This document shows positions 51,924 through 61,741 of a stretch of 64,000 nt of DNA, piece after piece. Each line of letters starts with the position of its first letter. The first letter of the stretch is position 1. The notes beneath the pieces are model-generated. The model was given only the letters and a program-made list of their open reading frames with translations, was not told the origin of the DNA and ran no database searches. This DNA comes from DATGUN01 sp035301285 (GTDB taxonomy: Bacteria > Bacillota > Bacilli > Bacillales > Amphibacillaceae). The stretch is from contig DATGUN010000027.1 in the NCBI GenBank assembly GCA_035301285.1, positions 1 to 64,000 of the forward strand, read 5' to 3'. The position numbers and the translations under genes were made by a program.

Positions 51924-52208
51924 ATGTTTATTCATTTAGGGAATGATCATGTCATTCAATCTAAGAATATCATCAGCATCATCGAAGAAGGTGTCATCAG
52001 TTCATCTTCCATCATGGAAGAAATGATCGATAATCTACAAAAAAAATCACATGTTTATGGTTCAATCAAAAATGCAAAATCAGTTGTCATTACGAGTGAA
52101 AATGTGTACTTCAGTTCCCTGTCCGTCCCGACATTGAAAAAACGTGCCAAAATGACGGACACAATTAGTAAACTTGAAGACTACTCGGATGAAATAGATG
52201 TGGAATAA
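51924..52208 (+). CDS. remB: extracellular matrix regulator RemB (DUF370)
   Basis: A 94-residue protein (YaaB). It starts MFIHLGNDHVIQSKNIISIIEEGVISSSSIMEEMI and keeps SVVITSENVYFSSLSVPTLKKRA, the DUF370 pattern. In B. subtilis RemA and RemB affect biofilm matrix and osmoprotection genes. It lies between recF and gyrB as usual. Confidence 0.9.
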   Translation: MFIHLGNDHVIQSKNIISIIEEGVISSSSIMEEMIDNLQKKSHVYGSIKNAKSVVITSENVYFSSLSVPTLKKRAKMTDTISKLEDYSDEIDVE

Positions 52209-52260
52209 GTATTAATGCATTATTTTATAGATGAATTTTCTTGGAAACGGGTGTGAAATT

Positions 52261-54186
52261 ATGTCAATGGACGATAAATTAACGAATGAAGAAGCATATG
52301 ATGCGGAACAGATCCAGGTATTGGAAGGTCTTGAAGCGGTACGAAAAAGACCAGGCATGTATATTGGAACAACAAGTATCAAAGGGCTCCATCAACTCGT
52401 CTGGGAAATAGTGGATAACAGTATTGATGAAGCTCTAGCAGGATATTGTGATGAAATACAAGTCATTATCGAAGAAGATAACCGGATCACTGTTAAAGAT
52501 AATGGCCGTGGCATCCCGGTTGGTATGCACGAAAAAGCTGGACGTCCGGCTGTTGAAGTTATTATGACCGTACTGCATGCCGGTGGTAAATTTGGCGGTG
52601 GCGGTTATAAAGTATCCGGTGGTCTTCACGGTGTGGGCGCTGCGGTCGTGAATGCCCTGTCAAGCTTATTGGAAGTATATGTTCATCTTGATGGTAAAAT
52701 CCATTATATTGCGTTTGAAAAAGGGGTTCCCGTTGGGGACTTGAAAGTGATTGGAGAGACAGAGGAAACAGGAACCGTTACGACATTTGCACCTGATCCG
52801 ACTATTTTTACCGAAGGCATCGATTTTGATTTGGAAGTGTTGACACAACGTTTGCGCGAACTGGCCTTTTTGAATAAAGGGCTCACGATGAGCATTGAGG
52901 ATAAACGTACGGATGAAGAACCGATTACATTCATGTATGAAGGGGGTATCAGTTCGTATGTCGAGTATATCAATCATACAAAAGAGGTCCTTCATGAGCC
53001 TTTCTATGCTGAAGGTGAGGAACAAGGCATAACAGTTGAAGTGGCTATCCAGTATAATGATGGGTTTGCCAGCAATCTGTTTTCATTTGCAAATAACATC
53101 CATACACATGAAGGTGGTACACATGAATTCGGATTCCGGACCGGTTTGACCCGTGTCATCAATGATTATGCCCGGAAAAACAATCTGTTTAAAGAAAGTG
53201 ATCCCAATTTAAGCGGCGATGACGTTCGTGAGGGCATGACAGCTATTGTTTCTATTAAGCATCCGGATCCCCAGTTTGAAGGACAAACAAAAACAAAACT
53301 TGGTAACAGCGAAGTCCGTTCAGTCACGGATGCTGTTTTCAGTGAGCTATTTTCAAAGTTTCTTTTTGAAAATCCCGATGTTGCCAAAATCATCGTTGAA
53401 AAAGGAATTATGGCATCTCGTGCCCGTATGGCAGCCAAAAAAGCAAGAGAGCTGACAAGACGTAAAGGTGCGCTTGAAATTTCCAATTTGCCAGGGAAAC
53501 TATCTGACTGTTCGTCAAGAGATGCATCCATCAGCGAACTTTATATCGTTGAGGGTGACTCAGCGGGTGGATCGGCTAAACAAGGACGTGACCGACATTT
53601 TCAGGCGATTCTTCCACTACGGGGTAAAATCCTGAACGTCGAAAAAGCGCGCTTGGATAAAATTTTATCCAATAATGAAGTACGAATGATGATTACAGCT
53701 TTAGGGACCGGTATCGGAGAAGACTTTGACATTACTAAAGCACGCTACCATAAAGTGGTCATCATGACAGATGCGGATGTCGATGGAGCTCATATCCGGA
53801 CATTACTGCTGACATTTTTCTATCGTTACATGCGTCCTCTGATTGAACATGGCTATATTTATATCGCTCAACCACCGTTGTATAAAATTCAGCAAGGAAA
53901 GGCAGCTCATTATGCATTCGATGATGCAGAAATGGAGTCCATCCTGGAAGAACTCCCGAAATCGCCTAAACCGGGTTTGCAGCGTTACAAAGGTTTGGGT
54001 GAGATGAATGCCGATCAGCTATGGGAAACGACGATGGATCCCGATACACGGACATTGCTTCAAGTTGAATTGAACGATGCAATCGATGCCGATCAGATAT
54101 TCACCATTTTGATGGGAGATAAAGTGGAGCCAAGAAGGAACTTTATCGAGGAAAATGCTCAATATGTTAAAAACCTGGATGTCTGA
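52261..54186 (+). CDS. gyrB: DNA gyrase subunit B
   Basis: A 641-residue type II topoisomerase ATPase subunit. The GHKL domain has EIVDNSIDEALAGYCDEI, VKDNGRGIPVGMHEKAGRPAVEVIMTVLHAGGKFGGGGYKVSGGLHGVGAAVVNALS. The Toprim domain has YIVEGDSAGGSAKQGRDRHFQAILPLRGKILNVEKA and MTDADVDGAHIRTLLLTFFYR. The ATG at 52261 is preferred to an upstream one at 52231. It is followed after 104 bp by gyrA. Confidence 0.97.
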   Translation: MSMDDKLTNEEAYDAEQIQVLEGLEAVRKRPGMYIGTTSIKGLHQLVWEIVDNSIDEALAGYCDEIQVIIEEDNRITVKDNGRGIPVGMHEKAGRPAVEVIMTVLHAGGKFGGGGYKVSGGLHGVGAAVVNALSSLLEVYVHLDGKIHYIAFEKGVPVGDLKVIGETEETGTVTTFAPDPTIFTEGIDFDLEVLTQRLRELAFLNKGLTMSIEDKRTDEEPITFMYEGGISSYVEYINHTKEVLHEPFYAEGEEQGITVEVAIQYNDGFASNLFSFANNIHTHEGGTHEFGFRTGLTRVINDYARKNNLFKESDPNLSGDDVREGMTAIVSIKHPDPQFEGQTKTKLGNSEVRSVTDAVFSELFSKFLFENPDVAKIIVEKGIMASRARMAAKKARELTRRKGALEISNLPGKLSDCSSRDASISELYIVEGDSAGGSAKQGRDRHFQAILPLRGKILNVEKARLDKILSNNEVRMMITALGTGIGEDFDITKARYHKVVIMTDADVDGAHIRTLLLTFFYRYMRPLIEHGYIYIAQPPLYKIQQGKAAHYAFDDAEMESILEELPKSPKPGLQRYKGLGEMNADQLWETTMDPDTRTLLQVELNDAIDADQIFTILMGDKVEPRRNFIEENAQYVKNLDV

Positions 54187-54290
54187 TCCTATAAAATAGA
54201 TCGACATGAAAGAATGAATATCGAGATGAATAAGCGAAGGAATGGCCTTTACGGATCATCCGGGCTATTTCTTGCTTGGGAGGTTATTGA

Positions 54291-56813
54291 ATGGCGGAAG
54301 AAGAACGTCCAAATGTGAGAGAAATAAATTTAGGTCATGAAATGCGTACATCCTTCTTGGATTACGCGATGAGTGTTATCGTTTCACGGGCCCTGCCTGA
54401 TGTGCGTGATGGATTGAAGCCTGTACACCGACGAATCCTTTATGCCATGAATGATCTTGGAATGCACTCAGACAAAGCGTATAAAAAGTCGGCCCGTATC
54501 GTCGGGGAAGTCATCGGTAAGTATCACCCACATGGTGACTCGGCCGTATATGAATCCATGGTCCGTATGGCACAAGATTTCAGTTACCGATATATGCTTG
54601 TTGACGGTCATGGTAACTTCGGTTCAGTCGATGGTGACTCGGCAGCGGCAATGCGTTACACAGAAGCCCGTATGTCCAAGATATCCATGGAACTCCTCCG
54701 TGATATCAACAAAGATACGATCGATTACGCAGACAACTACGATGGTACCGAACGAGAACCGGTTGTTTTCCCGTCCCGTTTCCCGAACCTGATTGTCAAT
54801 GGAACGTCAGGCATAGCTGTGGGAATGGCGACAAACATCCCCCCACATCACCTCGGAGAAACAATCGATGCAGTACTGGCAATAAGCAAAAATCCGGAAA
54901 TCAGCATCGAAGAATTGATGGAAGATCATATTCATGGTCCCGATTTCCCGACTGCCGGTGAAATATTGGGACGGGGCGGTATCCGCAAGGCCTATGAAAC
55001 TGGAAAAGGTTCCATAACCATACGTGCAAAAGTTGATATAGAAGAACATGCAAATGGTAAATCAACAATCATCGTCACAGAACTCCCCTACCAGGTCAAT
55101 AAAGCCAAATTGGTTGAAAAAATTGCCGAACTGGTACGTGATAAACGGATTGACGGCATTACCGATTTGCGTGATGAATCAGACCGTAATGGTATGCGGA
55201 TCGTCATTGAGTTGCGCCGGGATGCGAATTCAAATGTGGTGTTAAACAATCTGTATAAAAATACCGCATTGCAAACGACTTTTGGTATCAATATGCTTGC
55301 CCTTGTCGATGGACATCCGAAAGTCCTGACCATCAAACAATGCTTGGTACACTATCTGGAACATCAGAAAGTGATCATTAAACGTCGGACGGCTTATGAG
55401 CTACGGAAAGCGGAAGCACGTGCCCATATTTTGGAGGGACTCCGCATTGCGCTGGATCATCTTGATGAAGTCATTGAACTGATCCGTCATTCCAAAACAG
55501 CTGATATCGCACGTGAAGAATTGATGTCCCGTTTCGATCTATCCGAAAAACAGGCACAAGCGATTCTGGACATGCGCCTCCAGCGTTTAACCGGTTTGGA
55601 ACGCGAAAAAATCGATAATGAATATAACGAGCTTGTCGCATTAATCGAGGAATTGAAAGCCATTTTGGCAGATGATGAAAAAGTTCTTGAAATCATTCGT
55701 GAAGAATTGACGGATATCAAAGAACGATACAGTGATAAACGCCGTACGGAAATCAAAGCCGGTGGATTTGATTTCATAGATGATGAAGATTTGATTCCAG
55801 AGGAAAACATCGTCATCACATTAACACATCAGGGCTATATCAAACGACTTCCTTCTGATACGTATCGTACTCAAAAACGGGGTGGACGCGGTATCCAAGG
55901 AATGGGGACGAACGAAGATGACTTTGTCGAACACCTGGTATCCACATCCACACATGATACGGTTCTATTCTTTACAAATAAAGGAAAAGTCTATCGTTCC
56001 AAAGGATATGAAGTTCCTGAATTCGGAAGGACAGCCAAAGGCATACCGATCATCAATCTTTTGCAGGTCGAAAAAGATGAATGGATCAATGCAGTCATTT
56101 CAGTTTCCGAATATAATGCGGACCAATACTTGTTCTTTACGACACGCCATGGTATTTCCAAGCGGACGCAACTTTCCCAATTTGCCAACATCCGTAAAGG
56201 CGGTTTGATTGCAGTCGGTCTTCGCGGTGAAGATGAGCTTATCTCAGTCCGCAAAACAGATGGAACAAAAGATATCATGTTGGGGACAAAGAATGGCTAT
56301 CTCATCCGTTTCCATGAAAATGATGTCCGCTCAATGGGGCGAACGGCCGCAGGGGTACGTGGTATATCCTTACGCGATTCGGATGAAGTCGTTTCAATGG
56401 AAATATTGGATGAAGGTGTGCAAGTGCTTCATGTCACCAATAAAGGTGTCGGAAAACGGACGCCCGAAGATCAATATCGGGTCACCAAACGAGGCGGCAA
56501 GGGTATATTCACATGTAAACTTACTGAGGGCCATGTCGTCACCGTTAAAGCTGTAACAGGTGAAGAAGATATCATGTTGATTACGATTGCTGGTGTTTTA
56601 ATCCGCATTCCCGTACAAGATGTATCACAAACGGGACGTAACACACGTGGTGTACGCCTGATCCGTTTAAATGAAGATGAAGAGGTAGCGACTGTAGCGA
56701 AAATTGATCCAGATCCGGAAGAAGATGAGAAGGCATCGCATACGGAAGCGGAAACCACTGAAGAAGCTGAATCTGATGATGATGAATCAGATGTGAGTGA
56801 ATCAGATGATTAA
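54291..56813 (+). CDS. gyrA: DNA gyrase subunit A
   Basis: An 840-residue cleavage subunit. The catalytic Tyr123 lies in AAAMRYTEARM. The quinolone-resistance region reads HPHGDSAVYESMVRMAQDF with Ser84 and Glu88, the susceptible wild-type residues. The GyrA box appears in the C-terminal beta-pinwheel as QKRGGRGIQGM (about 525-535). Residues after about 805 form a long acidic tail rich in E, D and S. Such tails modulate wrapping; the strong acidity fits salt-adapted hosts. Confidence 0.97.
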   Translation: MAEEERPNVREINLGHEMRTSFLDYAMSVIVSRALPDVRDGLKPVHRRILYAMNDLGMHSDKAYKKSARIVGEVIGKYHPHGDSAVYESMVRMAQDFSYRYMLVDGHGNFGSVDGDSAAAMRYTEARMSKISMELLRDINKDTIDYADNYDGTEREPVVFPSRFPNLIVNGTSGIAVGMATNIPPHHLGETIDAVLAISKNPEISIEELMEDHIHGPDFPTAGEILGRGGIRKAYETGKGSITIRAKVDIEEHANGKSTIIVTELPYQVNKAKLVEKIAELVRDKRIDGITDLRDESDRNGMRIVIELRRDANSNVVLNNLYKNTALQTTFGINMLALVDGHPKVLTIKQCLVHYLEHQKVIIKRRTAYELRKAEARAHILEGLRIALDHLDEVIELIRHSKTADIAREELMSRFDLSEKQAQAILDMRLQRLTGLEREKIDNEYNELVALIEELKAILADDEKVLEIIREELTDIKERYSDKRRTEIKAGGFDFIDDEDLIPEENIVITLTHQGYIKRLPSDTYRTQKRGGRGIQGMGTNEDDFVEHLVSTSTHDTVLFFTNKGKVYRSKGYEVPEFGRTAKGIPIINLLQVEKDEWINAVISVSEYNADQYLFFTTRHGISKRTQLSQFANIRKGGLIAVGLRGEDELISVRKTDGTKDIMLGTKNGYLIRFHENDVRSMGRTAAGVRGISLRDSDEVVSMEILDEGVQVLHVTNKGVGKRTPEDQYRVTKRGGKGIFTCKLTEGHVVTVKAVTGEEDIMLITIAGVLIRIPVQDVSQTGRNTRGVRLIRLNEDEEVATVAKIDPDPEEDEKASHTEAETTEEAESDDDESDVSESDD

Positions 56814-56877
56814 GCACCCATCATCCTTGTTGCTAAGTGCATGAATCATCGAGAATAACTGAATGAGGTATCATGGA

Positions 56878-56915
56878 GAAAGGTGGCTGACAGGAAAGAC
56901 TGCAGTCACCTTTTT
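56878..56915 (+). terminator. terminator after gyrA
   Basis: AAAGGTGGCTG pairs with CAGTCACCTTT with one mismatch and is followed by TT; it ends the yaaA-gyrA transcription unit. No rRNA operon follows, unlike B. subtilis. Confidence 0.8.
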
Positions 56916-56996
56916 ACATCGTTGCATTTAAAGCGATCGTTGAAATTGAAAGATTGTATCGAAACATAAAGAGCCAAGGATTTAACCAGATGATCC

Positions 56997-57956
56997 CTAT
57001 TCATCAATGACACGCTCCAGTAATATTTTCCCTAACAAATATGGCATCTTTTCGGCAGTTATCGTCAGAAAATGGGAAATCAACGGGTATTCCATATCCG
57101 GCTTAAGTGTTAAAAGTTCCCCCCACCATTGCGGCTCATAACGGGAAAGCATACTCAAATTATACAATAACAAGTAATGGATCATCACTTCCGAAACCAG
57201 GGTAAATTGTTCACGATGACTTGGAAAATAAATATGTTGATCCTGGAAATGGAGAAAAAATGGACCGAATGATGATCTGATGGGATGTTCTAACTCAACG
57301 TGGATCATTTCCTTGTCTATATCTGTATTTATGATGGGCGGTGTATGTGCTTTGATCCGTTTGATAAACGCATGGGCTGTCGTATGATATTTATCCAGAA
57401 TATGAATGGGAAACAGCAACTGACAGGCATCCAGTTTGCCGACTTTGATGAGCATGCGATCGCCATGTAACTGCAATAAACCGGATACTTCAGGAATGAG
57501 AGTGATGAGCTGCTGCATCGTTATTTTTTCAAATGGAAGCTGTTTCACATGAAACAAATGCTCCGAAAAATAAGGGAATAACCCATGATATTGTATTTTC
57601 ACATCATCCTTCAAAAAGGAATATTGTTTTTTTTTGCGCTTCCGACTTGAAACCCCATGTGCCAGCATTTTTGTTGATTCCGGATAATATGGCCGTATGG
57701 CAATCAATGATGCTTTCAACAAATGAACCATCCCGTAAAAATAAAACATGGGTTGTAATAAAGAATCACCCGATTTTCCATTTGTATAAAATGCATGGCC
57801 ATGTTCCAAGTTATACATAAACGTATTGGCATTTTGATAACTCAAACGAACGGCTTCAGATGTGCCAAGCTGTTTGTAACATTGATTGAGATAGTGTTGT
57901 GTCGTTTCTTGGGACTGTAGATATGTATAAAACGTTTTTACCTTATTGATATCCAT
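56997..57956 (-). CDS. yaaC: YaaC-like protein of unknown function
   Basis: A 319-residue soluble protein matching YaaC of Bacillus by position (between gyrA and guaB, opposite strand) and by pattern: WxxYLxLQSQETTQHYLNQCYKQLGT near the N-terminus, FYFYGMVHLLKASLIAIRPYYPESTKMLAHGVSSRKRKKKQYSFLKDDVKIQYHGLFPYFSEHLF in the middle, and MLSRYEPQWWGELL near the end. The YaaC N-terminal helical part is followed by HGVSSRK. Its role is not known. It carries a parS-like sequence at 57541. Confidence 0.88.
   Translation of the reverse strand: MDINKVKTFYTYLQSQETTQHYLNQCYKQLGTSEAVRLSYQNANTFMYNLEHGHAFYTNGKSGDSLLQPMFYFYGMVHLLKASLIAIRPYYPESTKMLAHGVSSRKRKKKQYSFLKDDVKIQYHGLFPYFSEHLFHVKQLPFEKITMQQLITLIPEVSGLLQLHGDRMLIKVGKLDACQLLFPIHILDKYHTTAHAFIKRIKAHTPPIINTDIDKEMIHVELEHPIRSSFGPFFLHFQDQHIYFPSHREQFTLVSEVMIHYLLLYNLSMLSRYEPQWWGELLTLKPDMEYPLISHFLTITAEKMPYLLGKILLERVIDE
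57541..57556. promoter_or_regulatory. parS-like sequence in yaaC
   Basis: TGTTTCACATGAAACA differs from the parS consensus TGTTNCACGTGAAACA at one central position. The change breaks the CACGTG core, so binding may be reduced or absent. Confidence 0.35.
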
Positions 57957-58277
57957 CAGCTTCCCCCCTTGTATCGTATAGTTAGGCTTTCATTTTAACT
58001 CTTGTGTGATGTTCCTGGATAATGGTGTTAGGATCATTGTAAGACCATACTGGTAGTCGTTTGTATTGCTTTTTTAAACAAAATGAATCTTGATCATCAC
58101 ATATTTAATGATTATTCTTTTGACAGATCACCGCAGGTCTTTTTGAATTTAAAATATACTTGCCAGTCATTTTTTGTTGAAAAATGAGTTGTTATGACGT
58201 ATTGTATAGAAAAATAGAATGGCTTATTTAGTCTCACCACTATGATATAAAATTATTACGAATTTAGGAGGATACGC

Positions 58278-59747
58278 ATGCGCGAAGATAAATTTGCTAA
58301 AGAAGGACTGACATTTGATGATGTTTTATTGGTGCCGCAAGAGTCGAATGTATTGCCGAAAGACGTAAGTGTCCAGTCAAAATTGACCGATACCTTGACA
58401 TTGAATACCCCCTTTATCAGTGCAGGCATGGACACGGTCACAGAGTCAGACATGGCGATTGCCATAGCACGGCTTGGCGGACTTGGGGTCATCCATAAAA
58501 ATATGTCGATTGAAAATCAGGCTGAATTGGTGGATAAAGTAAAGCGTTCGGAAAGTGGTGTCATAACCAATCCATTTTTCCTGACACCCCAACATCAGGT
58601 GTATGATGCTGAACATTTAATGGGAAAATATCGTATTTCCGGTGTTCCGATTGTCAATAATGTCGAAGAACAAAAGTTAGTCGGAATATTGACTAACCGC
58701 GATCTACGTTTTATTGAAGATTACTCTATCATGATTTCCGACGTCATGACGACAAGCAATCTAGTCACGGCTCCTGTCGGGACAACCTTGAAAGAAGCCG
58801 AAAAAATGTTGCAGAAGCATAAGATTGAAAAACTGCCCCTTGTCAGTGAAGCGGGTATGTTGAAAGGTCTCATCACGATCAAAGATATCGAGAAGGTCAT
58901 TGAATATCCGAATGCAGCGAAAGATTCACAAGGACGGCTTGTTGTAGGTGCGGCCGTCGGGGTGACTTCCGATGTTATGAAGCGGATTGAAAAACTTGTT
59001 GAAGCAGGTGTTGATGTCATTGTCATCGATACAGCACATGGCCATTCCAGTGGCGTGATCGAGCAAGTTAAAATCGTCCGGAAACAATATCCATCGTTAA
59101 TCATCATGGCTGGAAATGTAGCAACCAAAGAAGGAACAAGAGAACTTATTCAAGCAGGTGCATCGATTGTCAAAGTGGGAATCGGACCGGGTTCAATTTG
59201 CACGACCCGTGTTGTAGCCGGTGTCGGTGTTCCGCAAATAACAGCTGTCAACGATTGTGCAGAAGAAGCTGAAAAACATGGTGTTCCCGTTATTGCCGAT
59301 GGGGGTATAAAATATTCCGGTGACGTGATTAAAGCTCTTGCAGCTGGTGCCCATGCGGTCATGCTTGGAAGTTTATTTGCGGGTGTGACGGAAAGCCCTG
59401 GAGAGACAGAACTGTTCCAAGGACGGAAATACAAAGTCTATCGTGGTATGGGGTCAGTCGGTGCCATGAAAGCAGGATCCAAGGATCGATATTTCCAGGA
59501 GTCCGAGGAAACGAAAAAATTGGTACCTGAAGGTATTGAGGGACGTGTCGCTTATAAGGGACCACTGGAAGACATTGTCCATCAATTGCTTGGAGGTATT
59601 CGCGCCGGCATGGGATACTGTGGAACGGATACCATTGAATCGTTGCGGCATGATGCGCGTTTTATCCGGATATCAAATGCGGGTCTGCGTGAAAGCCATC
59701 CACATGATGTACAGATCACAAAAGAGGCACCGAATTATTCACTATAA
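58278..59747 (+). CDS. guaB: inosine-5'-monophosphate dehydrogenase
   Basis: A 489-residue NAD enzyme converting IMP to XMP, the rate-limiting step to GMP. The barrel opens GLTFDDVLLVPQESNVLP; paired CBS domains occupy about 93-205 (YRISGVPIVNN, IEKLPLVSEAGMLKGLITIKDI). The active-site loop with Cys is KVGIGPGSICTTRVVAGVGVPQ (about 295-317), and the mobile flap is YRGMGSVGAMKAGSKDRYF. RBS is AGGAGG, six bases upstream. The 320 bp upstream hold no riboswitch I recognise. Confidence 0.97.
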   Translation: MREDKFAKEGLTFDDVLLVPQESNVLPKDVSVQSKLTDTLTLNTPFISAGMDTVTESDMAIAIARLGGLGVIHKNMSIENQAELVDKVKRSESGVITNPFFLTPQHQVYDAEHLMGKYRISGVPIVNNVEEQKLVGILTNRDLRFIEDYSIMISDVMTTSNLVTAPVGTTLKEAEKMLQKHKIEKLPLVSEAGMLKGLITIKDIEKVIEYPNAAKDSQGRLVVGAAVGVTSDVMKRIEKLVEAGVDVIVIDTAHGHSSGVIEQVKIVRKQYPSLIIMAGNVATKEGTRELIQAGASIVKVGIGPGSICTTRVVAGVGVPQITAVNDCAEEAEKHGVPVIADGGIKYSGDVIKALAAGAHAVMLGSLFAGVTESPGETELFQGRKYKVYRGMGSVGAMKAGSKDRYFQESEETKKLVPEGIEGRVAYKGPLEDIVHQLLGGIRAGMGYCGTDTIESLRHDARFIRISNAGLRESHPHDVQITKEAPNYSL

Positions 59748-59962
59748 GATATGTCATTGAATTATAATTGACTTTTAATAAATGTCATTTGGAAACAGTG
59801 GCATCCAGTCTTTGGCTGAAAAAAAGAGTGTATAGTGGATGATTTCCAAGCGTCTTTGTGTGCATGCATGAGCGTTGATAAAGGTATTCCATGATTTATT
59901 GACACTTTTGTGAACAATTACAGAGAGATTTCGTTTACATCCTATATTTAGCATAATTTGTC

Positions 59963-59995
59963 ATAGATAGGGTTCAAACTCTATCTATTTTTTTT
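59963..59995 (+). terminator. terminator between guaB and dacA
   Basis: ATAGATAG pairs with CTATCTAT, extended by GTT/AAC, with eight T behind. It lies 215 bp past guaB and about 55 bp before dacA, so dacA must start from a promoter placed at or after it. The rest of 59748-60050 shows no gene. Confidence 0.8.
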
Positions 59996-60050
59996 ACGGT
60001 TTATATGGTAAAATATCAAAGATGTATACTATTTTAGGAGGTAGAGAAAG

Positions 60051-61397
60051 TTGAAACACAACTTTAGAAAAAGCGTGTCATTTTTACTGATCGGTCTCGT
60101 ATGGATGACAGCTATCATAGGTTCAGCCACTACTGCTCAAGCTGCAGAAGCGGTGGATATTGGAGCAGACTCGGCAATATTGATTGATGCGGATTCAGGT
60201 AAAATTTTATATGCAAAGGATGCAGATAAGGCACTACCTCCTGCTAGTATGACGAAAATGATGACCGAGTATCTTGTTTGGGAAGCAGTTGAATCAGGAG
60301 ACATCAGTTGGGAAGACACGACAGAGATCAGTGATTATCCATATAGCATTTCCGCAAACCCTGATTTTTCAGGGGTAGGATTAAAACAAAACACGGAATA
60401 CACAGTGAAAGAGCTTTACGAAGCGATGGCGATCAATTCCGATAATGCGACAACGATTGCTCTTGCGGAACTTATTGCAGGCTCTGAAGCTGACTTTGTC
60501 AAAATGATGAATGAAAAAGCGGAAGAAATGGAACTGCCTGATTATAAATTTGTCAATTCCACAGGCCTTGCCAATTCTTCACTGGGGGATAATTATCCAG
60601 AGGGAACAGAACCAGATGATAATAATTTAATGTCATCTCGTTCATCTGCTTTGCTCGCCTATCATCTGATCAACGATTATCCGGAGGCCTTGGATATTGC
60701 CGGTATCGCTGAAACTGATTTTGAAGACCAGGAAATCCGTAATTGGAACTGGATGCTAGATCATGATGCAAGCTTTTTGAAAGAATATTATTATGAAGGT
60801 GTCGATGGACTGAAAACCGGACATACAGATCTTGCAGGCTATACATTCACAGGTACAGCAGAGAAAGATGGTACACGTTTGATTTCCGTCGTGATGCAAT
60901 CCGAAGATGAAGGAAGCCGTTTTAAAGAAACAGCCAAATTACTGGACTATGGCTTTTCCAAGTTCGATACGGAAGAAATCTTCCCTGAAGGCTATCAGTT
61001 GGATGACGAGAAAACCATGCCGGTTGCCAAAGGAAAAGATAAATCCGTCAGCATTTCAACGGCTGATTCCTATTCAGCACCTGTTCAAAAAGATGATGCG
61101 GACAATTACCATATCGAATATACCTTTGATAAAGATGTATTGAATGATGATGGAAAATTGACGGCACCTGTCGAAAAAGGCGATAAAGTCGGCGTGGCAA
61201 AAGTCACCTATGATGGAGACGATGATTTTGGCTACATTACCGATACGGAAGATGAACAGGCGGATCAGACAATTGATATTGTAGCCGATGATGATGTTGA
61301 AAAGAATAATTGGTTCATGTTGATTTTAGGGGCGATTGGCAGTTTCTTCAGCAATCTATTCCATTCAATCGTTGATATGGTCAAAGGCTGGTTTTAA
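60051..61397 (+). CDS. dacA: D-alanyl-D-alanine carboxypeptidase (PBP5-type)
   Basis: A 448-residue low-molecular-mass penicillin-binding protein that trims pentapeptides in the wall. A signal peptide (about 1-32, ends TTAQA) is followed by the peptidase S11 domain with SxxK at ASMTK (about 67-71), SxN at SDN (about 124-126) and KTG in GLKTGHTD. A C-terminal domain is followed by an amphipathic membrane anchor (FMLILGAIGSFFSNLFHSIVDMVKGWF). Start is TTG nine bases after AGGAGG. The mature protein is markedly acidic. Confidence 0.96.
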   Translation: MKHNFRKSVSFLLIGLVWMTAIIGSATTAQAAEAVDIGADSAILIDADSGKILYAKDADKALPPASMTKMMTEYLVWEAVESGDISWEDTTEISDYPYSISANPDFSGVGLKQNTEYTVKELYEAMAINSDNATTIALAELIAGSEADFVKMMNEKAEEMELPDYKFVNSTGLANSSLGDNYPEGTEPDDNNLMSSRSSALLAYHLINDYPEALDIAGIAETDFEDQEIRNWNWMLDHDASFLKEYYYEGVDGLKTGHTDLAGYTFTGTAEKDGTRLISVVMQSEDEGSRFKETAKLLDYGFSKFDTEEIFPEGYQLDDEKTMPVAKGKDKSVSISTADSYSAPVQKDDADNYHIEYTFDKDVLNDDGKLTAPVEKGDKVGVAKVTYDGDDDFGYITDTEDEQADQTIDIVADDDVEKNNWFMLILGAIGSFFSNLFHSIVDMVKGWF

Positions 61398-61416
61398 GAC
61401 GATATTTTGAATTGAT

Positions 61417-61445
61417 TTGCATAATCCAATGATATTGGGTATGCT
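61417..61445 (+). promoter_or_regulatory. candidate serS promoter
   Basis: TTGCAT (61417-61422), a 17-bp spacer and TATGCT (61440-61445, followed by ATAAC) lie just upstream of the T-box leader. Confidence 0.5.
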
Positions 61446-61464
61446 ATAACTAATAAATAAATGA

Positions 61465-61712
61465 ACACCCAACAAAAGTACTGACAGGAAATAGTAGCAA
61501 TGTCATTTTCTAAAGCAGAGAGCCGGTGGTCGGTGTGAATCGGCGAATATGATTTGTGAATCCATCCTTGAACTGGTTTGCTGAAGCCTCAGTAGGCAGA
61601 CCCGGTCATGTCACCGTTATAAGGACATAGAAGCCGGAAGAGCAATTCTTCAATTTGGGTGGCAACGCGGGAAATACACTCTCGTCCCTTCTTAAGGGGC
61701 GGGAGTTTTTTA
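61465..61712 (+). promoter_or_regulatory. serine T-box riboswitch of serS
   Basis: The leader shows the T-box proper GGGTGGCAACGCGG (61657-61670) followed by a terminator (61678-61712). Stem I contains the AGAGAG and GGTGTGAA elements of the class, and the specifier region reads GAATCCATCCTTGAAC, where TCC is a serine codon. Uncharged tRNA-Ser (GGA anticodon) would switch folding to the antiterminator. No covariance model was run. Confidence 0.88.
61678..61712 (+). terminator. T-box leader terminator
   Basis: ACTCTCGTCCC pairs imperfectly with GGGGCGGGAGT, followed by six T. It is the off-state hairpin of the serS T-box. Confidence 0.85.
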
Positions 61713-61741
61713 TATTTGAAATTAAAAAGGAGGATGTTTCA

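Noticed and set aside
57957..58277. Guanine (purine) riboswitch before guaB
   Set aside because: No conserved loop sequences or three-way junction could be seen; a covariance search would be decisive.
61655..61741. N-terminal extension of serS
   Set aside because: This stretch is the T-box and its terminator; the ATG at 61742 has an excellent ribosome binding site and gives the family N-terminus.
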